Positions 63,790 to 64,000 of a stretch of DNA of 64,000 bases are shown one piece after another; position 1 is the stretch's first letter; every line of letters starts with the position of its first letter. The notes beneath the pieces were generated by a model, which was not told where the DNA came from, searched no databases, and saw nothing but the letters and a program-made list of their open reading frames with translations. A program made the translations under genes and the position numbers. Origin of the DNA: Smittia aterrima (Eukaryota > Arthropoda > Insecta > Diptera > Chironomidae); the NCBI GenBank assembly GCA_033063855.1, contig CP093829.1, positions 19,561,537-19,625,536 of the forward strand. The letters run 5' to 3'.

Positions 63790-64000
63790 ATCCTTAGTTA
63801 GTTTAATTATGGTAATTAGAATGATTATTTTATACACGACTTGCTTTAGCGCTGCTCTGCTTCAGTTTAATTAGCTCTTAGTTTAAGGGACAGCGTCCAA
63901 GTTTGCGATCGAGATTTAAATCCTTTTATTGAAAGCTTCCCATGATATTTCGAAACGAGTTTGTACGCTAACCCTAACGATGAATAGTTTCGATAGAACT

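Noticed and set aside
1..64000. Transposable elements, CRISPR arrays, rRNA genes, bacterial-type operons
   Set aside because: No long terminal or inverted repeats, transposase or reverse-transcriptase motifs, or regularly spaced repeats were seen. The gene structure is plainly eukaryotic.

Overview
The window is nuclear DNA of an insect, most likely a nematoceran fly (Diptera). The evidence is AT-rich sequence, GT-AG introns that are mostly 50-65 bp with a few of several kb, and clear insect neuroligin, NHA-type antiporter and ELOVL proteins. This assignment is inferred from protein style; no species is claimed. Splice models were built by hand from reading frame, GT/AG sites and family alignment from memory.

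Layout: (1) 349-608 (+): the last two coding exons, or all, of a small unrecognised gene. (2) 2143-981 (-): a complete seven-exon ELOVL fatty-acid elongase, convergent with it. (3) 2144-11388: 9.2 kb without a recognisable gene, holding a GC-rich island at 9381-9610. (4) 11389-12967 (+): a three-exon, membrane-anchored, catalytically degenerate arylsulfatase-like protein. (5) 12968-22156: 9.2 kb without a recognisable gene. (6) 22157-40071 (+): a complete 14-exon neuroligin with an unusually long N-terminus and a large acidic insertion in the esterase-like domain. (7) 40072-50512: 10.4 kb without a recognisable gene. (8) 50480-63789 (+): a SLC9B/NHA-type cation/proton antiporter, with nine coding exons at 56438-63789. 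A TATA/Inr promoter and two untranslated leader exons are proposed up to 6 kb upstream.

The genes do not form a pathway. Two adjacent genes, the pseudo-sulfatase and the neuroligin, are both single-pass surface proteins built on an enzyme fold that has lost its catalytic residues, and both end in a hydrophobic-x-hydrophobic carboxyl terminus of the class II PDZ-ligand type. The most unusual item is the pseudo-sulfatase. No transposable element, CRISPR array, rRNA or convincing tRNA was seen. Most of the long non-coding tracts carry only chance ORFs.
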